Positions 61,501 to 64,000 of a stretch of 64,000 bases of DNA are shown here, one piece after another. A program made the translations under genes and the position numbers. Source of the DNA: Mansonella perstans (taxonomy: Eukaryota > Nematoda > Chromadorea > Rhabditida > Onchocercidae). The notes under the pieces were generated by a model that saw only the letters and a program-made list of their open reading frames with translations, did not search any database and was not told where the DNA came from. Each line of letters begins with the position of its first letter. Within the stretch, counting starts at the first letter, position 1. The DNA lies in contig JBAMDO010000210.1 of assembly GCA_037074765.1 (NCBI GenBank), positions 30,402 through 94,401 of the forward strand. Reading direction: 5' to 3'.

Positions 61501-63885
61501 TTAAATTACCCATGAATATTCGAACGTTTTAATTCATCTGAAATATTAATTTGAGGCAAAATTTTCCATTAAATGCTCTTTTCACCTGAAATATTACTGT
61601 TATTTCACCTAAAATATTAATTAATGTTAGAGAATTGCAATCATTTTTTGCGCAAAATTTTTAAAATATTGAGGAAAAGCAAAAAAAAAGAGAAAAACAA
61701 AGCCCTAAGAAAGCTGAAAACAAAAAACTTTCAATAATTTTACATCTTTTATTAATTGGGAAAGACTGAAAAACAGACGACTTTATGCCTTATAATTTCA
61801 ACTGCTTAAACTTTAAAACCGCCCCTTCATTACTTACTACCTTTTTAAATTTTTCATTCTGACCATTTCGTTATGTGGACATTTTACCTAGTGCTTTTTT
61901 AAATTCTAATGATTTTAGTTCTTGGCTAATGTGCCAAGAAGAAAAAGTGAAAATGATATATGATTGTGCTCCTAAGGTTACTTTCCCAAGAAAGCCTCCG
62001 TATGGTTACTTCTTTAATTTATTTCTGAAAAATTTCTCAATTCACCAATTCACGTCATATATTTTTTTACGCCTTTCCAATTTTAATTCACTTCTTTTTT
62101 AGGCTACATCTTACCCAATAACTACTCTTCGTTCATTTGCCCCACCTTAAACTTGTCTATCATTTAGACAATGGAAATTGTTCTACACTGTTATGCTTTT
62201 CCTTTCTTTATATCTCAAAATATTGCGTGTCAAATTGCTAATTATAAACTAATCCATCGTTTTTTTTTTGCATTATTACTTTCACTCACTCTTCTTTACT
62301 TTTTTTTCAATCTTTAATTCTTTCTTTTAATTTTTCAACTCTTCAATTGCTCATGCCGCTGTTTTCAATTTACACTTTTGCGCTTATTTCATTGAATTCA
62401 AAAATTAATTTCTTTCTTGCTTTTTTAAATTATTTGAGAATTGTTTGACTGAGTAACTGCTGTTTGCATAAGATAAACTTTTCACAGCCTTTCTACTTTT
62501 CTTATGAAAAAAAAGAAATGTGTTATTGCAGATCTGCAATAATTTTTATTTGAAAAGTTAATTTGAAATATATTCTTGAAATATTTTTCAAAAATTTTAA
62601 AAATTATTCCACTCCTTATTTTTCACTACGAAATGTTATTTGCCAATTTTTTGAGAATAATGCAAATTTAAGATATCAACCAGAAATACATAAATAATAA
62701 ATGAAAGTAGTTTTGAATGTAAATCAGACATTAAACGACGTAAACTTGCAATCTCGATTCCTCATATAAATATTTTTAAAATTTATTTATTTTTTTCCCA
62801 AGATTTGAACAATAAAAAATATCAATTCTTTTATCGTCAATGCACGATTAATATTATCTACAATTAATGATCTGAAAAAAAGGCTACAATTAATAATCTG
62901 AAAATACTATCGATAAAAATCGTACATTACGGTTTTGCGTCCTCACAAATTTGAAAATATACACATACAGATTCGAAATCCATTTTGACCGTTTTCAACT
63001 TTTCATCCTAATAAAAATCCAGTGATCCGAAATTGAACGCTAGTTAACAGTTTTTTCTTTTCTGAATCGATATAATGGCAGAAAAAGTAATTACAGCAAA
63101 TGTTTCACTGCTGGATAAAACCGGATAAATTCATGTTAACAATCATAGAAAAATAAATTTTTAAATGTAAAAGATTGCATTGGGAGTATATGCTAATATA
63201 TACGCATGTATATGTTAGCATATGAAGTATTGATTTTTTCCCTAATTCTTCGCAACAGTCATTTTTTTATCCTCGCAATAAAATTGACGCATTTAAGAAA
63301 ACAAATAAACAAACAAACAGTTTCCGGAAATACGATTGCGATTTTTTGCTTTTTAATTCGTTCTTCTTTTTGTCATATTCAAATTTAATTTTATTTTCTT
63401 TCTCTTTTTTTGATTTGAGAGATCTGAGAGGAGGAGGAAAAAGAAAAGTAAGTGATAGAAGATATGAAAGATTTCCAGGTAAGCAAACGCCATAGCACCA
63501 TAGCAACAAATAAAAAAATAGCCATAAAAGGTGATAATATTGGACGTTTAAATGACCTGAAACGACTGCATGGGTTACAGTGGTCCTGTCATTTAATTTA
63601 AATTTTAATTTCCTTCTTTTATTTGTTAATTAACTTACTAGAACTAAGGTCATGAAAGGTCATAGTGCATTTCATTTCTCTAAAAAGAAATTAAATTTTC
63701 CTTTCAAGGGAAATTTCTGCTAAAACAAATTAGTACCATTTCTTTGTTTTGATTAAACTTTTTATACATTATCTTTTTTTTCTCCTTTTTTTTTTTAGCA
63801 GTCGTTGGAAAGATTAAGCAAAGGATTTTTTACCAAAATCCATAAACAATTAATGGAATTAACAGTGGCAAAATTTAGTAATTAG
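52597..63885 (+). CDS. Unrecognised small split gene, four exons, 134 residues
   Basis: Exons 52597-52811, 57214-57288, 63420-63447 and 63799-63885 join in phase. The first has a true ATG with an in-frame TGA at 52579-52581 and no AG acceptor between, so it is a first coding exon. It encodes a Ser/Thr/Pro-rich N-terminus with VPPDDEITTPLIRPSHNSS, then FRPILIKDG and NCYYFDIYR. The second encodes VVDVSDAKTCALLMAKIKEA, a good amphipathic helix after a short strand. The third is tiny and basic (DLRGGGKRK). The last gives LERLSKGFFTKIHKQLMELT and stops at 63883-63885, with AATAAA at 63898-63903. A strand-loop-helix before the third exon is reminiscent of the end of a PH-like fold, but I cannot claim it. 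A site at 52704 inside exon 1 would also accept, in phase, the last exon of the gene at 32807, so both could be one locus. The two middle junctions are less certain. Confidence 0.42.
52812..57213 (+). other. Putative intron 1 of the 52597 gene
   Basis: A 4.4 kb AT-rich stretch. It contains an ATC/TCA-type microsatellite (53615-53715) and, just before the next exon, a polypyrimidine tract (56925-56990). No exon in a usable phase was found. Confidence 0.45.
53615..53715 (+). repeat. TCA/ATC trinucleotide microsatellite
   Basis: CATCATCAATCATCATCATC-type units with ATT interruptions. The 87-codon frame covering it (His/Ser/Ile-rich) is a repeat artefact. Confidence 0.9.
62523..62542. repeat. 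Perfect 20 bp palindrome
   Basis: TTATTGCAGATCTGCAATAA equals its own reverse complement, with a BglII site at the centre. It could be a dimeric-factor binding site or chance. Confidence 0.75.
63188..63223. repeat. Hairpin, 16 bp stem with one mismatch, 4-base loop
   Basis: ATATGCTAATATATAC (63188-63203) pairs with 63208-63223 apart from one T/G position, closing a GCAT loop. It lies about 200 bases upstream of the tiny exon at 63420. Confidence 0.7.
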
Positions 63886-63897
63886 CAAAGTTAATTT

Positions 63898-63903
63898 AAT
63901 AAA
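63898..63903 (+). terminator. Polyadenylation signal AATAAA of the 52597 gene
   Basis: AATAAA starts 13 bases after the proposed stop codon. Its closeness to the stop is the best independent support for the last exon. Confidence 0.45.
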
Positions 63904-64000
63904 ACTAATTTCTAGTATTTGGAAAAAAGCAACCAACCATTCACTTATTTTCATTTTTCCATTTCTCTTTAGCACTGCAGTTTTCACTTTTTCCCTTTGC

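Larger units (their letters stand above)
57289..63419 (+). other. Putative intron 2 of the 52597 gene
   Basis: A 6.1 kb AT-rich stretch. One exon-like piece lies at 61919-61976 (acceptor ATTTTAG, donor AAG|GTTACT, open as SWLMCQEEKVKMIYDCAPK). It accepts phase 2 and leaves phase 0, so it could replace the 63420-63447 exon. A perfect 20 bp palindrome (62523-62542) and a 36-base hairpin (63188-63223) are also present. Confidence 0.4.

Noticed and set aside
1..64000. CRISPR arrays, phage or bacterial operons
   Set aside because: The window is eukaryotic: introns with GT/AG ends, poly(A) signals and LINEs. No spaced identical repeats of CRISPR type were seen.

Overview
This is a single contig piece of a very AT-rich animal genome (roughly three quarters A+T by eye), with small exons, long T-rich introns, TTTCAG-type 3' splice sites, microsatellites and decayed non-LTR retrotransposons. 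The gene content (a supplementary HNF4-type nuclear hormone receptor, an SmF protein, likely trans-splice acceptors just upstream of start codons) points to a nematode. The base composition and intron sizes fit a filarial (spirurid) worm. The species is inferred, not proven. Every credible gene lies on the + strand. The long uninterrupted frames are mostly noise; the real genes had to be assembled from exons by checking splice sites and reading phase.

Layout. 215-688 (or to 1068): the 3' end of a multi-pass membrane protein gene cut by the left edge. 1737-2479: a complete 3-exon SmF (snRNP core) gene. 3118-6390: an 8-exon homologue of the C16orf89/UPF0764 family, head-to-tail with SmF and close enough to be a candidate operon. 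6391-16293: a 10 kb gene-poor stretch holding a G-rich island, a 290 bp ATT microsatellite, an RT-tail fragment of a LINE, near-perfect hairpins and a possible orphan membrane exon. 16382-24986: a complete 14-exon nuclear hormone receptor (577 aa by my model), with every junction in phase. 24987-32806: its 3' flank, several duplications and a 430 bp T-depleted tract. 32807-48287: four phase-compatible exons of an unrecognised basic/acidic protein, whose introns carry a degraded 3.4 kb RTE-like LINE and several tandem repeats. 52597-63885: a four-exon model for a small unrecognised protein ending 13 bp before an AATAAA. It may be a separate gene, or an alternative-promoter product of the previous one.

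Functionally, SmF is spliceosomal housekeeping and the receptor is a transcription factor. Nothing in the window shows a pathway linking the genes. I did not find a convincing new multi-gene system. The items most worth checking are the two unrecognised split genes on the right, the C-terminal membrane anchor on the C16orf89-type protein, the competing splice solutions in the receptor hinge, and several non-coding structures (hairpins, T-depleted tract, G-rich island).
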